Notes: generated by a model not told the origin, from the letters alone. A stretch of 64,000 bases of DNA from Porites lobata (GCA_942486035.1 CALNXK010000022.1:1432001-1496000), one strand, 5' to 3'. Positions 32,740-46,857 are shown, counted from the first letter of the stretch. Translations and numbers: made by a program.

Positions 32740-35700
32740 ATGGCACCAACTTTGCCAAAGGCACAGCAACTTTACAAGCCCTTTGTAGGAGAAAACAATA
32801 ATCGAAGGAAGCGTGGTAAGAAATTTAGTCTTTATATCAATTAACCGCTTCTATATAATCCATTGCAATCGCTACTGTTCATTTTTCTGCGGTAATAAAA
32901 CTTTGATTTCGAAGTTCTCTGCCGATTAAAATTTTGTCGAAGACCCGACAGCGGGAAAGATATGAAATTCGCTTAATGATTTACTAAAGGAAAATAGAGG
33001 ATAATTTTTCTTTTACAGTTCAGAAAGGGATGATAAATGTAGGGCTATTTTGCTAAAATCAATGTTCGACAAATTAAGTCTAAAAATTCTAAATGTATTC
33101 AAGAGACGTGCTGAATTTAACGATAAACAGCGGATATCAAAATCGCAAGAGCCAGGATGTAAATATAGAATATATATTTTGTTTGTCAAATCTAAATGAC
33201 CTTTTGCTCATCTTGAAAAACTGCCAATACCTAATTTAAGCAAATTCGCCGATTTTTAATTAATACACCGGCCGCCAATAAGACAGAAATGAAAGTTCTG
33301 GTAGATTAAGGTACCACTAAATAATCTTCGGCTTGTGTATACTGCTTTTTTATCGTATTCAGATGTAACATTGCTCAGGTGTAATCCTGTTAAGGGTTAA
33401 TTCCACAAGATAAGCTTTTTAAGGAGTCTTTGCCGATATTTTTAACCTTGATTCTTCTTACTCATTTTTTTTGTTGTTGTCGTTGTTGTTCTCTTATCGC
33501 TACATTTAGTGATTTCCTTAGTACACTCTCAGGTGGTCTTAATACGTTTGAGAGTCAGTTCAGTGACACTTTTAAACCATGCATGGCTCAAAAAGATTAA
33601 GACGTGGTGCTTTATTACTTATGATTCTCAAGCACATTTTCCAAAAATCAAAGTTTAAGGAGAAAGCTAATGGTAAACCCAAAATAAAACACTAGAAAAA
33701 GAATCTCAACTACATCGTCTCGTGATTGACCAAGACTTCTATTGTTTGAAAAGCCCCGTGCCAATGGGCGCAACTTTGTTGGCCAACAACTTCCAACATT
33801 GTTGGATGTTACATGTTGCGTCCGTTTGCTGGCTCACCCTGTTGCTTGTTGTTGCTTGTTGTTGGGAGTTGTTGTGCAAAGTCTGAAACCAGTTCAAACT
33901 GAAGCGAAAAATTCCAACACTGTTGCGTCTGTGTGCACGGAGCTTAACGATTCCCACCCCTTGCTAAATGTGCAACTTCAGTCTCTTGGTATCAAAAGAA
34001 TGAAACTAAAAGAAAAATCAGCTCAGGCAGGAAACCTTACAATTTTAAAGTGCAACGAATTGTTGTCATTGACTAGTGCCAGTCCATGGTGAGTCTGAGA
34101 CGTAATTCATCCTCGCTTTGGGTTTCATGTAACTCGTTAACGGCCATGAATTTACAGTAAAATCGAAGCTGAGGCTACGCGCAGGAAAAACGATTATGAG
34201 CCAATGACAGTTGATTTGTTTCACTCTCTCTTAAAGCATAAACATGGTAAAACAAAACCAACTTTATTTTCTTATTCCACCGAACAAAATCTCCTCTGCA
34301 AATACTTAACACTCACAATGTGTTTATCTGTTTATTTCAGATTTTGATCCCCGAAGTAAGCCACAATCATCCAGTTATGTAACCCGCTTTGCATCCAATA
34401 ACACAGGAATACTATGCCTGCTGGGAATTCTTATTTTCCCTGTTCTTCTGGGCTTTGCTATCGGTTATGGATTTATAGTTCTCGGTGTCAGCGCTTACAA
34501 ACGAATGACGAAGGAAAAGTCAAAAACAGACGCTCAAAAAGAAGCGCAAAAAATCCAAGTAGTGTTGGGAGAAAGGCTTGTTGACTCCTCGTTTCCAAAA
34601 ACCGTTTCCTTGAATGTTCAAGAAACGAAAAATCGAGGTTTTTCTGGCCCTGCTCAAGCGAGATATTACTACCACAGATTATGTAATTTTACCAGTGAGG
34701 CAATAAATGGCGATGTCAAGACCAACTATGATGATAGTTCCATATCCGAAGATGATACTGAGAACAGGTCACGTGAGAAATCAACAATTGACTCCCCGGA
34801 TGTTGACGAAACCGACTCAAGTACGCATGCGTCACTTGAGGATAATTTGGATAAATCGGAAGATGAAGTAGAAGGAGAAGAGAATGGAGTAAAAAACGAG
34901 AAAGATTCTGGCATTTCTGGTGAAGAGAATAGCCCCGCAAAAAGAAAGAAAGAAAACAAACAGGATACTCCAGAAAAACGAGGGCATGACAGCTCAAAAG
35001 AGATAGATCTCAAAGAGTTTGGCTTAATATCAGAGAATAAACCACCATCACCTAGTGATACAGAAGGTTGCCGGGGAAGAATCCGCTTTGCACTTCATTA
35101 TAACGTCTTAAAAAATGAACTACAAGTGAATATCATCAAAGCAACCAACCTTCCAATTACAGACAATAAAGAGGGTATCAATCCCATGGTGAAATTATCA
35201 TTGCTTCCTCAGCAGTTCTGTTGGCAGCGAACAAAGGTCATCGAGGGGACTCCGGATCCTGTATTTAACGAAACGTTTGTTATTTCGGGTTTTTCAAAGG
35301 ACAGAATCAAGGAGTACGAACTGAAGTTCAGAATTGTCAATTTTCACGACACGTTCAAAGAGCGTTATGGTGATGATGTCATTGGAGAGATTCTGTTCCC
35401 CTTATCAGAGCTGAAGTTGATCGAGAACAGTCCTTCCTTTTCGATAACCAAGTGGTTGAACCTCAATCCTCCAATTCCTTTAGGGGTAAGGGGCTAGCGC
35501 TATTAACGGAACTGGGAGGTTCAGGCGATGTGGTGTCCCAATGCAGCATAAGCTTTCTATAAAATTCAGAAAGCTCTGGAAAAAGGGTAGACCCAAACGT
35601 TTGGGGAGTCTGGGATCAAAATAGGTTATAGAAGGGAGGCCTGGGATCAAGACACGTGTAGACTTTGATGTCAGGTGGGGCAGGAGTAGGGAGGGTCGAA

Positions 35701-37386
35701 GATCAACAGTGGTACTGGGAGGGATGGCCCTAATACCAATACAGCTTGTGCTATTTTAGTGATTACAATTCCTTCATCTCTGACTTCATCCCTCCCCAAT
35801 TTTGGTGTAATTTTGGCCCTGTTCCTGCCCAGCTAGAAACTGCCAGGTTTCTGCATCCAGTAGATGGAACATTTCACTCAGAAAAGTTAATCGGAATGGC
35901 TAATAAGGCCTTATGAGACTTCACCTCTTTAATGCCACCAAATTCTCATGGTCTGACGGTAGTGGTTTCGTAGCCGTATAATGAGATCCACCGTATTTTT
36001 ATATTTTACATGTCTGCTTCTTGGTCATTTTGACAGCTAAATAATGTTAACAACTAAAATTGTACAGGGGTTAAATAAGTAGCAGGTGCCTACTCTTTCT
36101 CTGGCCCTATTTTCTTCATTCGTCTACGACACAGATTAGGGTTACGTAGGGCTAATCAAAATGCACAGAGTAATTTGCAGGTATTTCTTGACAGTCTAAA
36201 GGGGAAATGTTTTAAGAGTAAAAACCCTAATCTAGTCCATGTGCATTGTTGATATGAAAGTTTTAAATCCCCAGACGGTTTCGTTATCCTTTTATTTTTG
36301 CAGACGGAAGCTGGAGACTTGGGTGAACTTTGTGTATCTTTGTGTTTTCGTCCAATCAGCGGTCGCCTTATTATAACTATCACAAAAATTCGTGGATTGC
36401 CAAAGGCAACAGTCGACCGGACAGGTAAATAAACGCTGGCAGCAACATTGCATCTAATTCCACGTTTTTTTTCCACGTGTTGTCTTGCAACTAAGGAACA
36501 AATAATGTTGCCAACTAGATATTGTATAGTCATCTATGCCCCCCTCATGAACCTCGTCCCCTGGTCCGAAGTAGGTCCAGGGCTTTTCCCTTAAAAAAAT
36601 GGGAGGGGAGGGAAAAAGCCTGTAGATGAGGTTGCCTTATCTCCCTGGTTATATTTCTACAAGAGAGAATGATCATTCTCACCACATGTGTTTTGCTACA
36701 ATTATCTGTTTAAGCCTTACACCCCAGAGGGTCAATGGGCTTCGGACGCTTCACACTTAGTATGGTAGTCTGTTGTCTAGATAGAGGCTCACAGCTGTCC
36801 ATTTTGATTTTTTTTAAACCCAATTAATTTCGCTAGACATTTCAGTGATCTTATCCGCCGCTGGTGAAAATCCTACTTTGCTCTGTTTGGCCGAAAGATT
36901 CTTTTTGTGAAAGATGGATCTATGAATACTGCCTGAAAATTAACACGCTGCATTTCAAGGGTTATAAGGGATTCACGCTCCAGGGTAATAGTTTCCTTTA
37001 AACTATTAAAAACATTCTCCAAGTAATCGGCTCCTGCATTCTCTTATTTTTGTTTTATTTTATCCCTAGACCCGTACGTCAAGCTTGCTCTGTACTGTGA
37101 CGGTGCGCGCATGTCTAAAGCGAACACGCGCGTCAAGCGGAGGAGCCTCAATCCCGTGTACAACGAGAAATTCAACTTTAATGTTTCCGCTGACCTAATT
37201 TCCCTCACTACCGTTGTGCTCAAAATTGTTAATCACACAGAGATCAACATTGGAGGAGGAAGTCTTGGAACAGTAATTCTTGGGTTTGATTCATTTGGAT
37301 CTGGACAGGAACAGTGGAAATCGATGATCGAATCTCCAAGCAGGCACATTGAGAAATGGCACAAACTACACAGAGATCTTTATTAA
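32740..37386 (+). CDS. Synaptotagmin-like protein with two C2 domains (33-kb locus)
   Basis: Exons 32740-32815, 34341-35485, 36304-36424 and 37070-37386; 552 aa. Phases are 1, 0, 1, identical to the 13-kb gene. Exon 1 (25 codons ending 'NNNRRKR') has donor 'ggtaaga', and exon 2 follows 'tttatttcag'. TM helix at about 50-75 ('GILCLLGILIFPVLLGFAIG'). A long acidic and lysine-rich linker follows (about 130-270, 'SEDEVEGEENGVKNEKDSG'). C2A spans about 277-400 ('RIRFALHYNVLKNELQVNII', 'FCWQRTKV', 'DPVFNETF'), C2B about 410-550, ending 'IEKWHKLH'. C2A loop 3 is 'VNFHDTFKERYGDD'; C2B keeps 'GDPYVKL' in loop 1 but loop 3 is 'VNHTEINIGGGS', so calcium binding is likely lost. Family role: anchoring and trafficking of membranes. 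Transcribed away from the other three paralogues. Confidence 0.88.
33750..33950. mobile_element. TIR element, 'agccccgtgc' family
   Basis: The left end 'agccccgtgccaatgggcgc' and the right end 'tgtgtgcacggagctt' are imperfect complements, with 'gttggccaacaac' and 'ccaacactgttg' just inside. 'gttgcttgttgttg' repeats fill the middle. It lies in intron 1 of the 33-kb C2 gene. A 116-codon frame through it is not a gene. Confidence 0.6.
35486..36303 (+). other. Intron 2 of the 33-kb C2 gene
   Basis: Donor 'ggggtaagg' and acceptor 'ttatttttgcag' bound it in phase 0. It has a 'ctgggatcaa' unit occurring twice (about 35608 and 35640). No gene lies inside. Confidence 0.5.
36545..36645. repeat. Imperfect foldback sequence
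   Basis: 'gggcttttcccttaaaaaaa' faces 'ggagggaaaaagcc', and outer segments 'aacctcgtc' and 'gatgaggtt' also pair. This is consistent with a small MITE in intron 3 of the 33-kb C2 gene. Confidence 0.4.
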
Positions 37387-37826
37387 CTTTCGTGTTTATC
37401 ACTGAAGCATGGGTTGCTTTTAGGTGGTTTTCTACAGCCCCCAGAGAAAAACTCGCCTGTTACAAAAAAAATGGACATTTTTTTTCGCCAACGATTCTGT
37501 TCGATGGCGTTAATTAAAAAATTACACACTCTATAAACTAGAGGGGTACAAGCTTTCAGCACCGCGATTCACTAGGGATCGTTGGGGTGGAGAAACTAGT
37601 TAAGACTCCTAGATGAAATTCAAGGAAACCGTAAAAACCAATGCAATTTCACTACAAGTTATATAGAAAAAAAAGGGAAAATACTTTTTTCTAACAGAGA
37701 AGTTTCCAATTTAGACAGCTATTATAAATCGAAATAGATTTCCGTGATCATTTGTACGAAATTTTACGTTAGTGAAATATATTGATATTGAAACTCTCAC
37801 CAACGGTTGTGCTCAAGCGAAGCTTA

Positions 37827-37832
37827 AATAAA
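37827..37832 (+). terminator. Candidate polyadenylation signal, 33-kb C2 gene
   Basis: AATAAA lies 441 bases after the stop codon at 37386, with a T-rich stretch just after it. Confidence 0.45.
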
Positions 37833-40800
37833 TCCTTTTTCGATAGTGATTGTTAGCAGCAGGCTATGAAGGTTTTCTAGAGGCTGACTCGCCTACATTT
37901 TTCCTAGTACATTTAATTTAATTTAGGGATAGGAACTGGTTCGCTTTCGTATCCTCTCTATAGTGGTAATTGTGCACGCGTTGCCTGCCTATCCCTGATA
38001 TACATGCCCAGAGCGTGGAACTCACTGGTTGCGGCGGATCAGTTCGTTGTCTCTGAACTGGAAGCTTTAATTTCACAAAAACGGTCAGACAGGGCGCGGT
38101 GATGGTAGACTATTTATCGGTTGTATCAGTTGTACCCTTGGACTTTAAAAGAGATTCAGGAATGAGGAATCACTGAAACCTTTCAACATATTCCTATAGG
38201 GCCTCTCTGAATAAGGACATTTTCCCTTGTTCCCACTATTCCATAAACCTTTCCGGTTTAACTCTTTTACCTAGCAATGTTTCTGCCCTTCGAACTAATT
38301 ACACATGTAATGGGTTTTCACATATTTAAGCTGAGAAATACTGAGGTATCCGGGTAAAAAAAAAGAGCTTTGCCGCCTACGTAAAGTTCCTTGATTACTG
38401 AAGAGCCTCCATGAACCAGTTAGAAAGAAAAAGAGAAAATCGAGGGAAAGGAATAACATATCAAGGCTGTGCTTACTTGTCGGAGAGGCAATAAAAAATT
38501 TAACTATATAAAAGACGATTTGTTACTTTGTGAATCAGTGCAGAAACGCACGACCATAACTTAATTCATCAGATGAAAAACCACAAAAGGAAGCTAATGA
38601 AGATGGCCTCGCTGCCATTTCCTTCGGCTATCAACACTGTAAAAATTCTTGTGGCGTTTGTAATCATGATCAGTGTTTTCTTGCGGTTTGAAATCTATGA
38701 AAAGGAGAAAGTAATTCTATTCTTGGTGACCTGCGAGGGGAAAATTAAAAAAAGGTTGCAAGTAAAAACTAATTTCATTTAATAAGATGGCAAGCTTTCA
38801 GTTTTGGAGAGAGTAACCCACGTCAAGCCGCTTGCTTGAGGGTGCTCTATCGGCTTTCGTTGCCTATGCCACACCTTGGATTCGACAGTTGACAGTTCAT
38901 TGGTGTCCACGATCCCACTGCAGTCACAATTTAAAATAGGGATAGTACGGGCTCTAACACGGCTTGAATGGTCTCTTGTTTTCCGGTATCTTTAGTTAAA
39001 AATAGCACCATTGACGTAAGTGAACCGGTTTTGCCTCCTAAGAAAAGCTTCTGCGCATCGTATCAAACACCTGGTACTGTTCCATTAAAACAACAAAAGA
39101 GATTTGTAACTTAAACTCCCCTATTGAGAGTCTTAAAGGATTTAGGAAGAACTGTAATGGTTTTAAGGTGGATTACGGCATCTTTTACGCTGCTATTTCG
39201 TACATTATTCTTGCTTCTTTAAAGCAAATTCATTTTTGCTGCTTAACAATTTTTCGATACTCATCGCACCAGATGCCTGATAGTGAAAGGAAATATCTGG
39301 TAAACATACTCGCACGCAAAAAAATTCTTACGCTATTTATCCTTTGGGTGTTGTAGGGTAGCACTCAATCATTTTGTTTTGATTACAATGTGTCAATATT
39401 TTAAAAACAAGAAAGTGCGCAACATAAAGCTTATCAGGATTTGAATTTCCTGATCTACACACCCATTTAAATAAAAACGTTATCTTTCTTAAAATGGAAT
39501 TAATTGATTTATTGACTGGTCTAGACAGGCTTAAGGTTAGTTCAGTTCAGTGCTGTGCCTTTGCATTTGTGCATATCGTCGAAGCTCACCTGGAAATATA
39601 ATTTAACAGTAAAATCACAGTAGCTCAGAAGCTTACTATGGTTAAAGATAACAATAAAGATAGGTTACTCGTAAACGTAACTAGTTCACAATGAGGTATC
39701 TTTGGAATTCTGGGGTGTGGTGTCATAAATTGTTCACAGCAGGGCGGTAAAACGTACCCAAGGAACGTTTTTCATTAGATAAGAGAGGTGAACGAGGTTT
39801 AAAGCCTAGAAAATATGAGATAAAAAATATGGAGACGATCCCATGCTTTTTTTTTTGTTGTTGTGGAAATACATTAACAAGGTCAAATGATAATAGTTTG
39901 CAATCAAACAGATGGAAAGGAAGGAAGAATTGAAGGAAGGTATTATTGCGCAGATGATCTTTCCGAACTACAGTGTCTTTGATCGACCTTACTTATGACT
40001 AATCAAAACAGCTTCCAGAAAATACATATTAAATATCTGTTAGAAGGCAATAAATATTTGCGAGATTCTATTCTAGAAATACTTTACCCCCAAGAGCGTA
40101 AATCAAAACGGATTATTGTCGGAACGTTGCTTTATCATCATATTTGTTTGCACCGAAAGTACACGTACCTGGCTGCCTGTATCGCCCGAGCACTTTGCCA
40201 CTAATCTTTTTAGCACTTAACAGCCGAAAATTTCGCAAATTGTCCTCTGATCTATTAAAAACTGAGGCCATCAAAGAGGAGTACCTATCAACTTCTTTTA
40301 ACAGGTTTAAAAACTTCAAACTTCACTCGGACCCTGACCTGATCGAGATCTAGTAAGGGGGCCCTGGAAAAACCGGAATTATTGTTTGTGTAGTGTATAA
40401 ACAAGGTTTAATTTTTTCTCTTTAGTGTTGAAAAGGCGCACGGCGCAAAATATGTAAGTCCATGGTTTGAAAGTGGCCCACGAGACACCTCAAAAGAAAG
40501 CCTGGTGGTTCTTGAGTATCTTAATCACATACACTCATTTTTATGCTCCAGGTAGGGAGAGGACACTCCCTAATTCCATCTTACGGGGAAATGTCGCGCT
40601 GAGCAGCGATACAATGTATGAGTTTTACAAAGAGAGTTTCCCTTGCAATGCAGACGTTATTAATTTTATTACCTCTCTCAAAGTTTTTGTTTCATTCTGA
40701 GGTCAGAGAAAGGTTAATGAAAGGCTGTGTATTGTCTTTTCTTTGTTTTTCCTCTACTTTCGTAATGTGTGACAGCTTTTTCCAAGTGACCGTCCCAGAT

Positions 40801-43800
40801 TTTAATCTTCTTACAAAGTCCTTGCTTCCAAGAATATCCCGTCGTAGTGAATCAATATTAAAATATAATTGAAATAAAGTGGCAAAGAATGGTCTTAGTG
40901 GCTGTAAAAAAAGATGAAAACGAATAACTGTGAAAAGAGGCTTTTAAGCAAAGACTATAAATCAGGCATAGCTTATTTTAATATTGCCATCAGAGGGCAC
41001 TCGATCGATGGTGTGAATTTAAAGAATACTAAATAAATAAAAATAATTCTCATGTGAAAACCGGACAATGTTTATATTGATACTTTTATAGCTAATATTC
41101 AGTGCATTTATGACATAGAATGATTTTACTTGAACCTTGAAAAAGTTAATAACAAGTAGTGCAAAATAGCTGCAAATTAACAAAAGAAGACAATAGAATT
41201 AGTGCATAATTTCGCGTTTTATTCTACTACGTATTTCACGGGTTAAGTAAAATCACTCTAATAAACTGCATGAACACTGAAATTTAGATATTATCTTGCA
41301 AACGCGTCCGAAAACGATCGAGATAGATTATTTTCCTTTCAATTCGGTAATTATGAACGTACCCCTAAAAATACGACCAAGGATATCTAATAAGCCCTTT
41401 AGCTTTGCCAAATCCTGTTAGAATATTAAACCTGATAATAGAACTACTAATGGAATACTCGGCTACTATGGCTGATAATATATGACCAAACCGTAATGGG
41501 GGGAATTCCATTCGCACAACTCAAAACTGCGACGGAATTTAGTGCACACACAATCTCCACTGTGCCTAAATTGCAATATATGCAGTATGGCCCATATTCT
41601 TGGGAAATAAAATGTGCCGTCAATCTCTGAGACACTTTGTACAATGGCTAGTTAGTAGATGTGGGAGAGTATCCAGCAAATAATCAGCAAGAACAGACTT
41701 TAAGCCATTTAAAAACGATTTATAGCGGTTTTCATGCTTTGAGAAAAGAGATATTAGGTGCAGTGGGATTAAAAAGGATTTTTTTTGATTTGCTGATTGA
41801 TACATTATTAAACTGATATGTTGATGTTAGTAAGAGCGGTACAAACTTGTCGAATTTTCGCGATCTGTGTAGTCATTATATTTTGGGATGCACGGCTGAT
41901 AATTCCTCTTTTCTTGGGGTTTCCATTCGCGTTTTTATTTTTATTTTCTTTCTTTCTTTACAGTACCTAGTGTATTTGATTGATTCTAGCCAATTTATCA
42001 TCTATTACCGAAGTTTTCTTTTCTTTTTTTTTTACGGAGTTAACGTTTTTAAGTAGTTGCTAAGCCCTGCTTTGCATTGTATATTTGGGTTATTTCTTCT
42101 CATCTGGATCTTGAGAGCCCCAAGCTATTTTAAGAAGGCCACGTCGCCCAGTTTAAGTATCACTTAAAAGGCTGAAAATTTCTTATTTTCTAAACAGCTA
42201 TAAAGTAGCAACTGACAGTATTACGATAACAAAATTTCTCTTGTACCCGGGGACGGCGATAATTACACTCTTACCGAATAAAGCAAGCGCTGTAAAGACT
42301 CTGAGCTCTCTCAGTGAAAAATATGCTAAATATCAATTCTTGTTTATTCGACCTGATTAATTTCTTTTGTAAACTTCAACTTAATTTTGTAAGAACATTT
42401 TCTTATGAAGAAATGGAAAGGATATTTTAACACGTTCAGTGTCAATTAATTAAACTAAAAACTCCATCAGTGCATTCTACTCGTTGATTTCTTTAGCTGC
42501 TCGTTTCGCCGGCGTTGTTGGCCCTTCAGGTTATCGTTGACAGTTGACCAATATTTCGCCCACAATGGAGTTGCTCTTTATTTTTATTATTAGTCGTAAA
42601 ATGTAGACAATATATGTTTCTCTCCTTCTACTACTGACTTTTTTTTAATAATTACACAAGTTTGCTTTGCTAAAAACCACAACATTTTTTAGTGTAAAAC
42701 ATAATGCCCTTGTTTTGCCTCAATCCGTCTCCCATGAAGAACTAATTTTATTTCCTAGAGAGTTGATAAAGTGCTTTCAAACTCGTTATTGAACCGATTA
42801 AATTCCCGGAATTTCGAAAGTTATCTCTCCTGGCGGGGGAGAAATTAATTAATTAACGCCAGGAGTTGAGTCAAGTAACTCACGCCCCGCTCCTCCCAGT
42901 TAAATTAGTATTTCAACACAGTTCTTGTCCAAGTCAAGTGTCGCAGGGTACTTTTCCCCCAGTGGCCAGCTTGTTTTATCAGCGATAAGCTAGTAGATCA
43001 ATACTTATTGCCTTACGATAATATACAAATTTTCCGGTGAGTGGAAAATGCATGCTGACTGTTTTGCTTTTTTCTCTAAAAGAAAAACTACGTAGGTTTT
43101 TTCGTAGTGACAGGACAATTAAAAAGGTATTTACGTAACAAGGTCCGTGAAAAAAAGAATCAACTTATCATTCATTACCTCAAATATTGATGTCTCATCC
43201 TTGTGCTTTTGCACTTTGGTGAAATGCTTTGTTATCATCTCGCTGGGCTGCGGGCAATTCTCTTGACAAAATCAGCTTTAGCAAAAGTGAAACTTATTCT
43301 TCATGATTCTTTTTAGCCATACCACTGTAACGGAAAAAAAATATGCCTTTTGATTTATAGCTATCTAAGGGAAGCATGTTGCCTTGTAGCAGGAACGTGG
43401 GTAGGCAAAACAGATCTAGATTACCGACCAAGTAGACTTAATTCAGTGCCAAGTGACTTACTTCCCTTGTTAGACCAACGCATTTTTGATAATACTAAAG
43501 TATATCAGAGCCTAGACTGAAGCTTTCACAATGTCAATTTTACCCTTTCTCAGCGAATCTGTGGAAAACATTGCAGCTGTTTTTTGCTTGTCTAAGCTCA
43601 CTTTATCGGTGCTGTAAGGAATTTCAATGTCTATTATAAACAAATCAAGAAATAAGAACACAAAATAGACAGCAGTTATCACCCTTAAAGGGAAGAAAAA
43701 CATAAACGGTGAAATTATATCTCCATCTGATTATCCAAGATTAAAGATGGTCTCAATTCCAATTTAAAGGCTGACATAGTAAGGTTTTGACTCTAAAAGC

Positions 43801-46770
43801 AGTGTTTTGTTGATGGATATCTACATGAGCTTAAGTGCATTCAAAGAGTGCAAGGGCAATGGGAGACAGTTTAAAGCCTTTCTTTCACTCTCAAAAGTGG
43901 AAAAATTCAAAATTCGACAAAATGTCCATATTTTATCCTGACCAGTAAAATGCAGGAAATTTACAGTCAGACCATGTAAAAGTACTGCCAAAGAGGTGTC
44001 ATTTGAGAGGAAAAGCTGGGAGGCCTGTGCTAGTAAGGAACATTTGAATGGTCACATCGTGGGATTTCATCCACAGACTCCGCCTGCAATAGTTAGATCA
44101 ACCTAACTAGAAATACGTGAATCGCAGGGTCTCGCGGAGCACTTCGGTAGAACGGCAAGACGTGGGAAGAAAGGGAAGAAGGCAATAGGGAAGAGCCGTT
44201 CATCCACGATTCATTCTGGGAGCGAATGAACTGATTTCCCTTGTATACAATGAGCGATTCTGTGCTCTATCTGCATCACAACAACTTTTTCTCTTTATTT
44301 CAGCAGCCTCTCGGAGCTTGAAGTGCCATAGTAGAAAAATATGTCTTTTATGACTCGTAAATTCAACATGGTTTAATCAACTAACGATAAGTCCGTGACC
44401 GAAAAAGCGACAACTTGTAGAAAAATGAGCCACTCCTTGTGAAACAGATATGATAACAACTGAGTATACATTCTTTGTCTTAACAGAGAAATCCAGCCCG
44501 CATCTTCAATTCCCTCATCACAACACTAGCACAGAAAGCACTATATGGGGAAATTCCTACAATCTGCTACAATGACGCGGCCTAATTAATTACAAATCAT
44601 CAAAACCAACTGTAAATTGTTATGAGATGTTCGCGTGCCTACATTACTTCGCGTGTCATGTAAATTTCATCACGATACGTTGGAAAAACGAATAAATAAT
44701 GCGTGGAACTTTATCGAAGCATATTTGGCATAGAAAACAAAATTTTGCGAAAGTGTTGAAACTATCTTTAAAATAATGAACTGCTATGCATATGAGCTGA
44801 CCGATCAGATCAAATTTTTCCTTCTAGAATATACATTGTACATTAAACTTATGTCTGCGTTGAAGTGCCAAAGTGAACGTTTTTTAGAGAACGGTCTCCA
44901 AGCGTAAAATAACTTTTAATTTGTTAAGAAAACTCGACGTTTACAGGGTTAAGGTCACAGACACTCCTCTTTAAAACAATAGTAAAGACCTTGTTAGAGG
45001 GTATTTTGTTGCAATGCGTGAGCTGAACAAAATCTACCGAAAATAAATAGGTTACTAAAAACTCAGCAAAAGATATCTAAGCTTTGCATCCGGTAGGACA
45101 TTTCAAATTTAAAAAGAAAACAGCAATAAAATCATCAGTCGATTACTATCATGTAACACAAGAATGCTAATTTGATTTTTAACTTATCAACAAGTAAAAG
45201 ATGTCATTTGGTTATAAGCAACAGGAACTAGGGGTTCCCTAGGCATAGACTGGATGTCTGCAAATGAGTTCTTAAACGAACTACGATAAGTCTCATTTAT
45301 CTCTATTAAATTCCTATCTTTTTATCAAAACTTACATGTCTAAGGCAGGAGAGAAACCGCACAAAATTCACCTAGAAACCTGAAGAAAGCGAACCTGATT
45401 GAGCACAATTTAGGCTGATCCTAGTTACTCTGTAAACAGAAAATATATTGCTGATGTTAAGGCAGTACACTATGCAGGCACTCTCCCAACAAAATGAAAA
45501 GAACTTGCAAACACCCGTGACACTGCTGAACTATTCGCAATCACATCTTAGCTAGGCCTGGCTACGGAATGTAAGGTTATACAATCTGACCTTTGTGGAG
45601 AGACAGAAAAAACAAGGTGGCTTTTTCGCAAAAAGCCTTACACAAGAAACTGAAGCATTTTAATGATTAACTAACTTTTTTTCATCTTTATAGCTTATGC
45701 TTTCTTCAACAACTGAAATTTTAAACACATGATATGATCTTGAGAGATTTTTAATATACTTTTACATGCACCCGTGCATCCAAAAAGCTGACAGGTTTTT
45801 TCTTTTAACAAATAAACAACTCCTCCCTTCCGATCAAGGGCCTCGACAAAAACACAAGATTTCCGCTTTCTTCAAATGCTATCTTCTCGGCACGCGTGAT
45901 CTTAACAGATAGAAGAAAGAGCTCCCGGATTTTCCCGCTTCGATTTCAATCTCTTTGTTTTCCCAAATCTTCCGGAAACGAGAAATCCTCTGACAAATCG
46001 AAGGTAAGAAGTTAAATTAACTGTTTGCGAGAAAATTGCCTCTGGATGCATTCCATGTGTTTGAAAAGTAAAATATTTTCTTAAAACCACATGGTCACGA
46101 ACGAATAGACTCAAAACTAATTGAAAGTGCAATTGTTACTCTTAGAGTAGTCATTCCATTCACAAACTAATTTTTGCAAAATAAGTAAACACTTTCGATT
46201 ATTGGCCTTAACGCAGGTTTACTCAGCAGCATCATACACTTCACATACCTGAAAAAGACACAGATGATGCAAATTAATTGATATGTGCGTCGTGCTGTGA
46301 TGAATAGTCACTATTAGAATCAATTCTGTCGCATTGGAAACTTTAAATACAACTTAATTTATTTACTAAATTAATCATGATAATCTTAATTTCGATCAGT
46401 TATATAAACCATCTCGGCTATTCATAGATTTGCCCTGTTTAGAATTCCTTACGAAAACGGGTCTGTTCCGGTGTAGCATTGATAACTTTCTAGATTTATA
46501 TACTATGAAATAAAAAAATCGAGCTAAAACGACAAAGGGAAACCCGAGCAACTTTGAACAGTTAGCTCAGCGTTGAACGGGAAGTTTCATTTGCTATAGC
46601 GTGGCGGCGACTTCTTTCTCTGTATGAATAGCGGGATGATAGCTATTCAGTACCGAAATATCAACTTTCCCTGTGCGATATATGTACATTTCCCCATCTT
46701 TAGTAAAACGTGATAGTAATTCATGACGATGACGCTAAAAATTCTTCTGAAGTAAACGGAGCCGTTTATA
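37833..46770. other. Gene-poor region
   Basis: About 9 kb of AT-rich sequence with no open frame above 85 codons and no C2, Fox or transposase signature. A possible LINE remnant ('AWNSL' frame) is near 38000-38100. An 'mffFPLR' frame on the - strand (43703-43512, 63 codons) has a hydrophobic N-terminus but no other support. In contrast with 6-34 kb, I see few TIR elements. Confidence 0.4.
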
Positions 46771-46857
46771 GTGTTTATCAAACAGAACGGAACAAATGTG
46801 ATTACTAGTATACTTTTTTGCCGTGTTTATCAAACAGAACGGAACAAATTTGATTAC
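46771..46857 (+). repeat. Short direct repeat, two units
   Basis: 'gtttatcaaacagaacggaa' followed by 'caaatgtgatta' recurs about 53 bases later with one change (caaatttgatta). The spacer is 'ctagtatacttttttgcc'. It is a local duplication. Confidence 0.6.

Noticed and set aside
33742..34092. 116-codon + strand frame
   Set aside because: It runs through a TIR element with 'gttgttg' runs, and lies in an intron of the 33-kb C2 gene.
38000..38105. Frame with 'YMPRAWNSL', possibly the end of a LINE ORF2
   Set aside because: Too short, with no poly(A) tail, zinc-knuckle or reverse transcriptase motif to confirm it.
43512..43703. 63-codon - strand frame with a hydrophobic N-terminus, possibly a secreted peptide
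   Set aside because: No clear cleavage site, dibasic repeats, promoter or poly(A) signal. Such frames are expected by chance in AT-rich DNA.
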